A DNA stretch of 64,000 bases from Aphrocallistes beatrix (lineage: Eukaryota; Porifera; Hexactinellida; Sceptrulophora; Aphrocallistidae), in the NCBI GenBank assembly GCA_963281255.1, contig OY725500.1, positions 4,246,165 through 4,310,164 on the forward strand. The letters run 5' to 3'. Position 1 is the first letter of the stretch. Each line of letters begins with the position of its first letter. The translations under genes were made by a program, and so were the position numbers. Under the pieces are notes generated by a model that saw only the letters and a list, made by a program, of their open reading frames with translations, searched no databases and was not told the DNA's origin. Positions 32,979-43,627 of this stretch are shown here, piece by piece.

Positions 32979-35659
32979 ATGATCAACAACTCCGAACCAC
33001 TACGCCTCCTCTTGAAGAGCAAGCTCCGAGTTAAAGGTAGGCGTAGCTGCTGCTATGTGTGTCTATTTGATTGTATGGAGAGTGACGAAGTGTCTGCATT
33101 CGATTGAATGGATTTCACCACGCCCGTAATTTTTATGTTATTAATTTCTTCGTTATTTTATCAGTGAATCAAAATCAAATTTATTGCCATATTTAGAAGT
33201 GACAACTTTATCACGAATGCATGGAGTATTGATTCTACGTTTATTTCTGCTCCTCTAGTTCACAGAGCTCAAGGTCTCGTCTCAAGGCACAAACAAGGTA
33301 AGCTAATACAAAGCTATGTAATACAATTTATGCGTAGACCTTAAGCCTAGAGCAACTGTGACAATTATGTCGACCATCTAAAAGTCGGAAAAATTAGCAT
33401 TTTTTCGATATCTCTACCGTAATGCACTATACTACGTGGTGTGTACCTCGGCATATATGGATGAGCTGTATGATTCAATTCAGTCATAGCAGATCCTTTA
33501 TGTCACCAGACTTCCGCCGAGTAATGCTAGCATCACGTCTTACTGAATGTTATCCAATGCTTAGATCATGTTAGCAAATTATCAGTACAAACCTCATCGT
33601 TGCAACATTGGTGTTATGAAAGTGTGGTTTAGGATTCAACAACACAGCAGTCCGCTTGAAGATCGGAGAGAAAGTGCAAGAGACAGAAATAGCAGAGAAG
33701 CAGCGCGCACCTGTCTGGTCTCAATCGTTTGACTTGTAAGTTCATCATAAATAATATAATGCGAAGAGTTCAAACTTTCACGCCAGCTCTCTCTGTGTAG
33801 TCTGGTTCCTGACCAGGATAGCGTCTTGCAGGTGACGGCCTACCATCACCGCCGGTTGAAGAGGGACTTCCTCGGCAGAGTCTGCATAGGCATGAAGGAC
33901 ATCCTCTCCCTGCACACCTCCAACAAGTCCTCTTCTAAAGAGACTATGGGGTACTTGTTCAGGAACAAGTCCAACCTCTTCGATAAAGATCGTGGGGAGG
34001 TGTACATTTCTTTCGACTTTGTCCCAATCGACTTTTCTGTCCCGTCAGACCCCAGCAGCACAGCCACGAAGAGCTTCGCTTACAGAGCCGGCAGCAAGAA
34101 GGATGATGTCCTGAAGAGTGACACTCCTCTCGCCTACTCCTCCCTCACGTGAGTTCCTCCCAAACGCCTAAACTGCTACTATATAGGCTAGCAGGTTACT
34201 AACAATCCTAACTGGAATTTCTCCATTAGCCGCTCCAAGTCCCTCCGCGTGAAATCTCGCTCTCGCCCCAACCTGTCCAGCAGAGACCTGACCAAGCAGA
34301 GCTTCGACTGGACAGAGGCGCGCGTGCTGAAGAAGGAGAACCTCGCCAGGAAGGCCAAGTACCAGGAAGACGAGAAGTACGCGGACTCCGAGTCTGAGAC
34401 CAGCGCCAGCGCCATCGACAGCTCTACCTTCCCGAACTCCTACTCCGATTCTGAGTTCGGAGGAGAAGGCTCGCTCTCAGAACTCAGTGTTAGTTCTACG
34501 AAATTTCTCACTCATCTCTCACTTCGTGACGATATGTAACAATATGAGCTTAAGCTGTATTTATCTTTTGCTAGGATTATGCGCCTGTGTCTGAGATCTA
34601 TTCAGGTGTCAAGAACCGCAGACTGGAGTGCCTCGATTCCGTTCCTCAGCCACTCCTCCAGAGAGGTTCTCCGGATGGTTCTTCTTCCTCTGTCAAACCC
34701 AAAGAGGTGCACCTAGGAGGTGTGAGAGATGAGAAACCGGAATCCACTTGTAAGAAAGAGAATTTCCATATATAGCTATAGATTGATGATACACATGGTA
34801 ATACTGACACTTGTATTGTTTCTCAGTGAGCAGAGAGGGACTCAACGTCTCATCCTTGCTCTCCTACTCGAAGAAGCTGAGCAGAAGCACCAGTGCCATC
34901 TCATGCCGGCCTCCGAGCAAGATTTCTCACTCTCTCTTGAAGCCAGGTCCAGCCAAGTTCTCCCCCGACCTGACACCCCCGCCGATAGCGAGACTGTCTC
35001 ACAGCCCGCTGCAGGACATCACGGGCAGTGCTCAATCGGCGGTCATCACTGGGAGACGCTCCATGCGAAAGATTTCAAGGAACACTTCCAGTAACTTCGG
35101 TGTAGAGGTAGGTCCCGTTAGAATATATGGTACGTATGCTGTGCTTGGATTAGTGTTTATGCTGCAATGTATTGATAGGAATCTCAACTGCGTACTCCGG
35201 TACGAGAAGTGCCCACTGACAATCCAATTTCTTCTCTTCCCATCCCTTCCCTAGCTGTTGAGGAGGACCAGCCGCCACTTAAGCAGGACAAACAGCCTCC
35301 TCCGATCAACCCGCTTCTGAAACGCAGGGCCAGCAAGCTGTCCAAGTCTGAGGGATCTTCGGAGGGAGAGGAAGACCCCGCCTGGAATCTGTCCAGTTTC
35401 AGTTCTGAGGACGCCGAGACTGCTACTGAGCTGAGGCAGAATTCTAAGCAGGTAGGTAGCTCATAGCTCTACGTAGTATGTATACTGAGCTGTGGTTAGT
35501 GTGCGACTCTCTATCTAGACTCTCATACTCATGCTGCTCAAGCAGAAGCAGGAGTTCAGCTCGCTGCAGAAAGACCAGTTGGAGACGAGGCGCTACCTCG
35601 ACGAGCTGCTGGCCAAAATTATCATTCACTGTCCAGACCTCCTCTCAAAGAATTCCTGA
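32979..35659 (+). CDS. RAB11FIP: Class I Rab11 family-interacting protein (C2 + FIP-RBD), 9 exons, 558 aa
   Basis: Class I FIPs link Rab11 recycling endosomes to motors and membranes. Exons: 32979-33036, 33259-33297, 33633-33735, 33801-34148, 34230-34488, 34575-34749, 34827-35107, 35179-35451 and 35519-35659. Phases close. The first four exons form an N-terminal C2 domain (RVKVHRAQGLVS; KQRAPVWSQSF; DFLGRVCIGMKDIL). The middle is Ser-rich and disordered. The last exon is the Rab11-binding coiled coil: MLLKQKQEFSSLQ, then RRYLDELLAKI, matching the YIDNLL core of the family. I placed exon 8 at 35179 because phase 0 is required. Introns 1 and 2 (222 and 335 nt) are long for this genome, and exons 1-3 are very small, so this end is the least certain. 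Confidence 0.85.
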
Positions 35660-36125
35660 TCTGGTGTCTTGTGTTATATTTTAATTATAACTCTTGCAAT
35701 TGTTTATTACAATTTCTGTAGTCTGTTTTAATATGTTGAAAATTTTATTTTCTTTGTATCCACTTTTTATGTCCAGTTGCTTATTTGATGAAATTTGGAT
35801 GAATCATTACTTTCTGTGATGGCACTAGTTGATTAGTTTCTCTTTGGATGAAACCTGCTGATCTGCAGATACTTGCTAATGTATCCAATTTAATTAAGTG
35901 GGGAACACATTCAATCGTCGCTCCAAAGCTGAGTTGGAATCAGTTAGCATAATATTGTTATAGTTAAGGCAATCTGATCTGCTAATAGTATGAATGGGTA
36001 GACACCTAGATTCTGAATACGGCACCTGGTGTTTACTGAATAACCAATTCGGAACAGCTATTTCTACTATGCATTTCTTCCAGTTGCTAAACCTCAGCTC
36101 TTCTACAGCAGTGCAGTCCCCTAAC

Positions 36126-36132
36126 TATAAAA
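36126..36132 (+). promoter_or_regulatory. TATA box (TATAAAA) of PLCB
   Basis: 242 bp upstream of the coding ATG, consistent with an untranslated leader that may be spliced. Confidence 0.45.
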
Positions 36133-36177
36133 CATCTCTACCCTCATCTAGCTAGCCATTCAGAACTCCAATTACGC

Positions 36178-36209
36178 ACTTCCCGTGCTTCTGTACTATG
36201 CCTGTCAGC
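36178..36209 (+). repeat. Second copy of the 32-bp start-proximal motif
   Basis: Ungapped match (26/32) to 29158-29189. Here it lies about 50 bp downstream of the TATA box and contains an upstream ATG (36198). Confidence 0.5.
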
Positions 36210-36367
36210 TTCCTTAATTATAATGCGTATACGAGCCGTGCTATATGCTACTCCAATGGCACTCAAGTCGTATGATAGTACACTAGATCGAGTGAAAAGT
36301 GCGATATCCTCCTGGTACCAAATTAACGAATACTTACTAATTAAGCGTCTGGTTTCAGTTAGTTCTC

Positions 36368-39300
36368 ATGTCTATCATTGCAAGCCTCACTCCGCACGCG
36401 ACAGCCAAAGAGGTGCTAGAGGAAAATCTGCTCACGGGCGAGGATTTCTTCCGTTGGAAGGAAGGTGAGACGACCTACGTCCCGGTGCACCTCTCTATCG
36501 ACCCTCAGGGCTACTACCTCCTCGAGGAGCCCAGGGGGCAGGTCATGCTGGGAGAGCAGAAGCGGAGAGCTCACGATCTCTTGCTCGTATCGGACCTGTC
36601 CTCAGGGCGAATGCGCAGGTGTAAGGCTATGCAGAATCTGCTGGAGCCGCAAGGCCTGGAGCTGCAGGGAGAGAAAGAGGACTGCTTTATGTGTCTCGTT
36701 GAGAGGATACAGGCGAGTTCTGATTAGCGTTACAACTTTATGGAATATCTCTGTTATATTATAGTCCCCTTTTTTAGAACCTGGACAACAACGTCCACTA
36801 CATCGTGAATCCGACCTACACCTACTACGCGCATCCTGATCCCGCCGTGATAGACCGCTGGAGCCAGTGCGTGAGCAAGCTCTGCTACAGCACCGCTCAG
36901 CTCAACATGGACCTGTTCCACCAGCTGAACAAGATTCTGACCTTACTCAAGTGGGAATGCGCGAGTGAGGATGGGACCGTGGAAGTGAAGAAATTCCTGA
37001 GACTATTCAACCTACATCGAGACAAGAAGCGAAATGTCAACTTAGTGCTGCAGCAGATGCAGCTCATACAGGACGAGAACTCTGCTCTAATACACGCTGA
37101 GTCCATCAGTCTGGATAGCCTCTGGGAGTTCTACGCGAGGTGAGCTATTCCCTAGCTGCCCCGTTACCTGAGTACGCTTTTACTAAGTGTGTAGGTTCGC
37201 GCAGAGACAAGACATAGAGACGATATTCTACACGAAGAGCTCCAACAGGCCGCTCCTAGAGCTGAAGAAGCTCGTCAAGTTCCTGAACGAGGAGCAGCGA
37301 GATCCGCGCAAGAACGTGCAGCTCTACCCCAAGATCACCCAGCGCCTGACGCTGCAGATGACGCGGCGGTACGAGGACGAGACCAAGCTAGGAGAGGGGG
37401 AGAAGAAGCTCACGTTTGACACATTCCACAAGTTTTTGTTGTCAGAGCAAAACTCCGTGATAGACAGGAACCACCTGGCACGCTGCGAAGACTTGGATCT
37501 ACCCCTCTCCTCTTACTTCATCAACTCCTCGCACAACAGCTACCTCACCGGGAACCAGCTCACCTCGCACTCCTCCGTGGAGATGTACATCCAGGCGCTG
37601 CTGCTGGGCTGCCGCTGTGTGGAGCTGGACTGCTGGGACGGGAATACGGAGCCGATAATAACGCACGGGAACACGCTCTGCTCCAAGATCTCCTTTGAAG
37701 ACGTGGTCAGAGCGATAGCTGACTTTGCCTTTGTGAAGTCAGACTTACCGGTTAGTCGACTCTCTCCTCAAGTTCTTCTCATTACTTACTCGGTCTGATT
37801 TGGTTGTGTTCTTAGGTGATACTCTCCTTCGAGAACCACTGTTCTCCCCCGCAGCAGCAGCTAATGGCCAGGTACTGCATCAAGTACTTCGGAGAGAAAC
37901 TGCTCGATCATCCCCTCTCCGAGTACCCGCTGGACCCCGGGGCGCCCCTCCCTCCCCCCAGCGCTCTCAGACACAAGATCCTGATCAAGAACAAGAAGGC
38001 CACCTCTCACGCGGCAGAGCCCTCGGAGGCGGAGACCGTTCATTCTCTGGAGGAGAAGGCTGAGAAGGACGATGAGGAGCACGAGACGGAGCACATAGAC
38101 CAGCACCTGGGTAGGCCATTATACCTCCCGCGATGTTATTGCGAAATCGCGATTTATTTTAATACTTTACAGGGGACCTTGTCAATTATGTGGAGCCAGT
38201 CAAGTTCAAATCTTTCGCCCTCTCCGACAAGCTAGCTCTCAACTATCAAATGAGCTCCTTCTCCGAAGTGAAAGGTCTGGAGTTCATGCAGGAAACAGGG
38301 GACGGTTTCCGCAGGTATAACATCACACACACCAGCCGCGTGTATCCGGCGGGCGGGCGCATCAACTCCTCCAACTACATGCCTCAGGTGTACTGGAACG
38401 TGGGGTGTCACATGGTGGCACTCAACTACCAGACAGCAGACCTTAGTATGCAGCTGAACCAGGCCAAGTACGAGTACAACGGAAACTGCGGCTATCTGTG
38501 TAAGCCCGATATTCTGCGTAACCAAGACCTCGTATTCGATCCCTTCTCCCTGAAGGAGCTCGGGAACAAGATCCCCACCGACCTCTCTCTCAAGATAATC
38601 TCCGCTCAGTTCCTCGGCCCAAGCACTCGCGACGTGCAAGTGCAATGTGAGCTGTTTGGACTTCCTGCGGACACATTTCGTGGTCAGAAACACAAGAACA
38701 AGTGGACCAGGTTCGTCTCTTACAACGGAGTGATGGCTTATTTCGATATCGAAAAGGACAAAATGATATCGTTCCCTCCCATCCTATGCGAGGAGCTGGC
38801 TCTGCTGAGATTCACGGTAGTGGACGACTCAGGCAATTTCATTGCGCAGCGAACTGTGCCCTTAAAGTCGCTCCAGACCGGATACCGCCATATCTTCCTT
38901 CGAGACCGCTGCAACCACCTCATCCCGCTCGCCTCTCTCTTCCTGCACATCCAGCTGGACGACTACGTGGCCCCCCATTTGGAGGGCTTCGTCAAGATGC
39001 TGGCCAATCCCGAGAATATGAAGCCGCAGGCCAGCGCCATTGAGCGTCCGGATGAAGCGGAGTTTAGGAAGGAGGCGCTGCACGCGCTGTTGCTGGGAAC
39101 AGAGCTGGAAGGGGAGGAGGAACTCCCCAGTGTCAGAGAAAGTGACGAGGGCGCCTTCATTCCTCTTGCTGCTGGCTTCACGGTGAGAGCAGTGATCTCA
39201 TTAATTCATGCAAGAGCTTGCTGTTAGATTAATTAATGTGTGTGTAGGAGCAAACAAGGAGTTTTAGCTCCAATGCTATCTCCTCGATACCGAAGCAAGA

Positions 39301-40377
39301 AAGCCACTTAGATGTAATTGAGAATATGCCCGCCTCAGAGAGATCTAGCTCGCCCAACACTCCACTGGATCCAGCGATTCCCAGGTGCGCCTCAAACCCA
39401 CCTATTCGGAGGTCCACTATCAATGTTCAGGGAGAGAATGTATTCGCCAAACCGTGCTCTAAGCTACAGAGGCACTCAGAGCAGGAGTCGCTTGCTGTTA
39501 TCGCTGCGGCCTGTAAGAGGAAGCTTCCCGCCCCAGCCGACGTGTTGACTGTGCAGCGAGAGAGCAAGGAGTACCTCAAGACGAATAAGCTGTTAGTGAC
39601 TAACTAGACTACCTCATTACCGATTTATTTTAATTTAATACGTATGTCAGGAAGGAGAAGGAGATGGAACTGCTGGAGAAGTCTTTTAGCAAAGAGCAGA
39701 CTATAGAGGAGCAGGGACAAAAGACACACATGAAGCGCATGGGATCGATAGATAATCAGATCTCTAAACTAGACAAAGAGAACAAGAAACTGCAACTGTC
39801 CGCCTCATCACGCCCCAGCAGGCTGTTACGGATGCAGACGACCAGCGAGGAGCTGGAGAAACTGAAGGAGACCAAGGAGAAGCAAGAGCAGATGTTTCTG
39901 GTTCAAAAGGAAGCGAAGAGTTTGCACTTACAGGACTCTAGAGTGAAGACATTTGACAGGCGACAGAAAGAGTGGAACTTGGAAAACAAAAAGTTTACTT
40001 ACAAACTTGTGTTCGAATATCACAAGAAGCAAAAGGAACAGTTTTTTACTCGACAGCACAGCAACGACCTCAAACAACTAGAGAAAGAGATCGTTATCTG
40101 GAAGAACAAGATGATCCAACTACTGTTGGGAGAGGATATGACGCTGGGACAGGTGACTGAGAAGGTTTGCAAGATGATAGAGGGATATCGTACCGACCTC
40201 CACAGGGTCCACGGACTGGAGCTGAAATGCTTCGAGGAGACTTCTGAAGACATCCTCCTCTCTCTAGACAAGGAGATGCAGGAGATGACGATCCAGCTAG
40301 ACAGCGTCTCCTCTCTAGATTCAGATCTCCCAGCCGTTGTTGAGGATAATCCCCGCTCCCAAACTCCTGAAGACTAA
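36368..40377 (+). CDS. PLCB: Phosphoinositide phospholipase C-beta, 7 exons, 1212 aa
   Basis: PLC-beta cleaves PI(4,5)P2 to IP3 and diacylglycerol downstream of Gq. Exons: 36368-36712, 36778-37139, 37195-37750, 37816-38110, 38173-39182, 39248-39591 and 39651-40377. Phases close. Order: PH (about 1-130), EF-hand region, catalytic X box ([12 protein letters not shown] near 342, first active-site His; PIITHG near 392, second His), acidic X/Y linker (exon 4), Y box ([14 protein letters not shown] near 586), C2 (from about 658), and a charged C-terminal coiled coil (about 970-1170) typical of the beta class. The catalytic residues look intact, so it should be active. Intron 1 starts with GC (CAG then GCGAGT at 36713), the only non-GT donor in this window. 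It could act with Gq inputs; the RYR in this window is a possible calcium partner (inference). Confidence 0.94.
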
Positions 40378-40520
40378 TGGACCTGGTATTTGTATTGATA
40401 TTAGTTTCCTGGTCAGTCTGTATATTTTTGTTTTCAGCTCCAAAACTCAGCAATGCAACAATCAGATGTTCTTATTTATGGTGTAGTTATCCCATGGTGT
40501 ATATTTTGTGTAGTTTTGAG

Positions 40521-40526
40521 ATTAAA
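40521..40526 (+). terminator. Poly(A) signal ATTAAA of PLCB
   Basis: 144 bp after the PLCB stop. Confidence 0.45.
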
Positions 40527-40889
40527 CTAATTTTAAAATGCTCGACTCTTTGATTTCGCTTTGCGAGTTCATTCTACGTAGTCTTTTGCAAGATCCTCTT
40601 TGAAACTTGTGTGTGTTCACACTTATAAATTGCTCAGCTAAACACTGGCTCACATTATCATCTGTACCGTTCCTACCAGCTATGCGCTTTGCTTGAATCA
40701 CTTCAGACCTACTTGTCTAAACTTAAGTATACCAATCATCCCTTCGCAATAACCATATTATCTACTCCAATGGCGTCGCCAACACATTTTTCTTGCCATG
40801 TTATTCTCATACTGACAGCGATCGCATTTGCATATATTTGCATTGTCGTTCTGCGGTAATTAACACAGGATGGATCATCTTGTAAATTG

Positions 40890-40897
40890 TATATATA
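40890..40897 (+). promoter_or_regulatory. TATA box (TATATATA) of the bZIP gene
   Basis: 44 bp upstream of the ATG at 40934, implying a very short leader. Confidence 0.45.
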
Positions 40898-40933
40898 CAA
40901 TTATTGGAACCGAATATCACTTTCAGTTCATTA

Positions 40934-41368
40934 ATGCCTGATTCTTTTCGCTTAATGGAAGCATTTGGGAATCTTACAGTCTGTTGTAGAGCGCCAGAAC
41001 ACTATCTAAAATGCTATGAGGCCAGACACATTTTGGTGGAGGAATGGAAGCTTGAGTACACCCACAACCAGTTTCTGTCCTTGGTAGACCCGGAGAAGCT
41101 CATTTCGCTCCCCATCTACCAATTCGGCTTGATACTCAAGAGTGAGATGTTAACTGAGGGTGAGAAAGGGATTCTGAAACGCAAGAGGCAGCAGGCCAAG
41201 AAGAATGTGGCAACAGAGCAATTGCGTAAGAGGAACAAAGAACAGGATATGGAGTTGGAAGAGAGCGTTCGTGTGCTTGAGGGAGAAAGGAAGGGGCTGC
41301 TACAGGCTAGAGAGGAACTGAGAGAAGAGATCGCTCTCTACCAACAGATTACAGACGCAGAGGTGTGA
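40934..41368 (+). CDS. Small CNC-type bZIP protein with degenerate basic region (144 aa)
   Basis: The C-terminal two thirds follow the CNC/NFE2L pattern. A CNC-domain segment (EKLISLPIYQFGLIL; relatives have EKIINLPVVDF) leads into a Lys/Arg-rich stretch (GILKRKRQQAKK) and then RKR. Next comes a zipper with Leu at four successive heptad positions (about residues 108-129). CNC factors bind antioxidant-response elements as dimers with small Maf proteins. The invariant contact block NKVAAQNCR reads KNVATEQLR here. The key Asn is therefore Lys, an Ala is Thr and the Cys is Leu, and DNA binding is doubtful. No acidic activation domain or Neh2 degron is present. The ATG at 40934 follows a TATA box; the frame extends upstream only to a TTG. 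It may be a dominant-negative or diverged factor (inference). Confidence 0.7.
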   Translation: MPDSFRLMEAFGNLTVCCRAPEHYLKCYEARHILVEEWKLEYTHNQFLSLVDPEKLISLPIYQFGLILKSEMLTEGEKGILKRKRQQAKKNVATEQLRKRNKEQDMELEESVRVLEGERKGLLQAREELREEIALYQQITDAEV

Positions 41369-41982
41369 CCTGTCCTATCCACGCACGCTCAGCTCTCCTC
41401 TATAAAGTCTGCAGCGCAGCGATATATGCAATATAGCATGGTCAAACTAGACAAATCCGTTGTTTCTACTGCACAAATGCTCAAAGTCTAAACTAGAGGG
41501 ACCGCGCTTGCTGGCAAACCACTTTATTTGCTTAATTAAATAATTATACTATTACGCACTTGTAATCACATGCTAATTATCTGAAACTAAAGGAAACTAT
41601 TGTGATTAGTTCATTCACTTCGTCTTTCTTGCTAAAGGTATTAATTAGTCTTAGATCATCATGAGGAAATGTGGTTGCAGTCCTTATATGAAGAGATGGC
41701 TTCACGACGCCATGGGAACTGCTGAAAATATGATTTCCCCTGCTGCTGAATAAACACTGGAACTTGAATTTTCGATTCACATCAAAATAATGACTCTAGC
41801 ATTAGCTCTGTGCAATGTGGCGTTTTATTTGACAAAAAGAAGCTAGCAAAGCTGTTGCTTTATCATAACATGAATTGTAAATATCATATTTCCTGCTATG
41901 CTACTGCACTGTAGGCCCTATGTACATAGAGCCAGTCGTATAAATCCAACAGCAAAATGAGCCAAGCAATATAATCTGGATA
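41369..41982. other. Intergenic region upstream of the docking-like gene
   Basis: 614 bp AT-rich. It ends with a TATA box at 41939 and a five-codon upstream ORF (ATG at 41957). I see no gene. Confidence 0.55.
41939..41945 (+). promoter_or_regulatory. TATA box (TATAAAT) of the docking-like gene
   Basis: 44 bp upstream of the main ATG at 41983 and 18 bp upstream of the uORF ATG. Confidence 0.45.
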
Positions 41983-43428
41983 ATGACCACACAGCAATAC
42001 CCTAATCCCCCCAAACAATTGGGGGTGCAATACATATCCGAGTCGGATTATTTAACTCCGAGCTCCCTCCTCGATCAACCAATAAAGCGAAACCTCCCAC
42101 CTCGTCCAGGGCCTCGGATCCAAACGATGCCTAGCAAAGAAGCGGTCGGAATTTACTCCTACCTGGATGAAGACCTGATTGATGAAGAATATTTCTTACA
42201 AACGTTGGAAGCAATTGAGTCAGGGGAGTTTAACAAAGTGCCAGAAGAGATAATCAACTGGTACAATTCCATTCCTCAAGACAACAGCGAATCTCACCAG
42301 TCCCATCAAGGGAAAAGATACTATTGCAGTAACAACTTCGAGCTGAAGGACCCCTCGCATGAATATATCGACATCGACAAAGAGAAGTCTTCTTCGCCAA
42401 CGGAGAAAGGAGAGGGGAGTCCTGATTCAATTAAACGCCCCAAGCGGTTCCAAAAGGGAGAGAGGATGGACTTTTTAAAAAAGAGATTGAGCCAATTCCT
42501 AACTAATAACTTCAAAGGCATCAAACTGCCCACTAAAAAGGAAGAATCGAAGAGCTCAGACATGAGGTCTTACAGCACATCGGATTGGAACGAAGGAGAT
42601 AATATAAGAGGTTTGGTTTGCTCGAACTCTTTCGACAACTCCACAGATTCTTCAGATTACATCGAGAACCCTATGAAGCGGATGTCGACTGAAGTTTTCA
42701 TCTCTCAGCTACCTCCCATATTCCCTGCTCCGGGAAGGGAAACCTTCCGTTCTTTCCTGTGTTCGGATGAAAGCAATCCGAAGGGTAAGCTTACGCGGGC
42801 TTACTCAAAGAGTTTAGAGAATATTGTGACTTCCAGCCAGAAAGACTTTGCACCTCCAAGACCTTCGCATGGAAACGAACACGACGACACAGACCATTAC
42901 CTAGTCCCTGCACACCTCCCAATACCGTCCCCTCCCCCTCGCGTCTCTTCTCGCCACAAAGATGTTTTATGGAATACAAACCTCACTCAAGAATATATCG
43001 AGCCAAGAGCTGTCATAAGAAAACCAAATCCACGACCGAATCCCCCGAAGACTTACCGGACTAAACCTTTCGCCTCTGAATCCGAGTCGAAGGATCTGTA
43101 CATTCTCCCGAAAGACACCCCTCCTACTCCAATGCCTAGGTTTACAAACAACAGCTCCGTCTGCTCCATTCCCATCCTAAGTCCTGCTAACAACTACAGT
43201 GACCCACTCGACTTTAGTCTCACCCACACCCCTGAAAGCAGAAAGAAGGAAGCAAAACCGCCCGTCCTGCCCAAGCCCTTCCACCCCCAGTTCCCACCTA
43301 AACCAGTCCCAGCGCCGAAACCAAAGGGCTTGCCTAACAGGAAACAGGTTTCACCCAAGTTTATTCAGCAAATTTCCCCGGGACTTCATTGTCAAAATTC
43401 TCCACATGAATTCAGGAATTCCAATTAG
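41983..43428 (+). CDS. Unrecognised Tyr/Pro-rich protein, probable SH2/SH3 docking scaffold (481 aa, single exon)
   Basis: I do not recognise a family. The protein is mostly disordered, and rich in Ser, Pro, Lys and isolated Tyr. Five tyrosines sit in phosphosite-like contexts: HEYIDI (Y128), SDYIENP (Y226), DHYLVP (Y306), QEYIEP (Y338) and DLYILP (Y373). The last three are YxxP, the type of motif bound by CRK-like SH2 domains. Polyproline runs occur throughout (LPPRPGPR, SPPPRVSSR, KPPVLPKPF, PPKPVPAPKPKG) and include PxxPxK SH3 ligands. A short, possibly ordered segment lies at about 55-100 (DEEYFLQTLEAIESGEF). There is no signal peptide or membrane segment. Composition suggests a tyrosine-phosphorylated adaptor, which is inference. 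The ATG at 41983 is supported by the nearby TATA box; a uORF precedes it. Confidence 0.72.
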   Translation: MTTQQYPNPPKQLGVQYISESDYLTPSSLLDQPIKRNLPPRPGPRIQTMPSKEAVGIYSYLDEDLIDEEYFLQTLEAIESGEFNKVPEEIINWYNSIPQDNSESHQSHQGKRYYCSNNFELKDPSHEYIDIDKEKSSSPTEKGEGSPDSIKRPKRFQKGERMDFLKKRLSQFLTNNFKGIKLPTKKEESKSSDMRSYSTSDWNEGDNIRGLVCSNSFDNSTDSSDYIENPMKRMSTEVFISQLPPIFPAPGRETFRSFLCSDESNPKGKLTRAYSKSLENIVTSSQKDFAPPRPSHGNEHDDTDHYLVPAHLPIPSPPPRVSSRHKDVLWNTNLTQEYIEPRAVIRKPNPRPNPPKTYRTKPFASESESKDLYILPKDTPPTPMPRFTNNSSVCSIPILSPANNYSDPLDFSLTHTPESRKKEAKPPVLPKPFHPQFPPKPVPAPKPKGLPNRKQVSPKFIQQISPGLHCQNSPHEFRNSN

Positions 43429-43627
43429 TTGTTATTATTATTTTCCATGAATACAGTGCGTTCGCCACTATGAGCGCAGATAATGAATATTTTGAAGGTT
43501 ATCTAAGTCTTTTGTCTCTGGGCAATGCGATACGGTTCCACTGACTCAGTGGTCAGTAAACTGCTGATCACCTACACGTATGGAGTGGCTTTAAATAGAA
43601 TAAGTCTGGCCTAATTGCTTTGTGGCC

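Larger units (their letters stand above)
35660..36367. promoter_or_regulatory. Rab11FIP-PLCB intergenic region and PLCB 5' UTR
   Basis: 708 bp. It contains a TATA box at 36126, the motif shared with EXOC2 (36178-36209), an upstream ATG at 36198 opening a frame of about 25 codons, and a probable 44-nt 5'-UTR intron (36315-36358). That intron has a branch-point-like TACTAAT at 36335 and acceptor TTCAG. No other gene is seen. Confidence 0.5.
40378..40933. other. PLCB-bZIP intergenic region
   Basis: 556 bp AT-rich. It holds the PLCB poly(A) signal and the TATA box of the bZIP gene. I see no gene. Confidence 0.55.

Noticed and set aside
35108-35254. Splicing Rab11-FIP exon 8 at 35255
   Set aside because: With the strong donor at 35108 that acceptor gives a frame with a stop. 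The acceptor at 35178 keeps phase and continues the open frame.
36198-36467. Upstream ORFs as the true N-terminus of PLC-beta
   Set aside because: The ATG at 36198 frame stops after about 25 codons. The ATG at 36223 frame would be out of phase after the probable leader intron, so both are better seen as uORFs.
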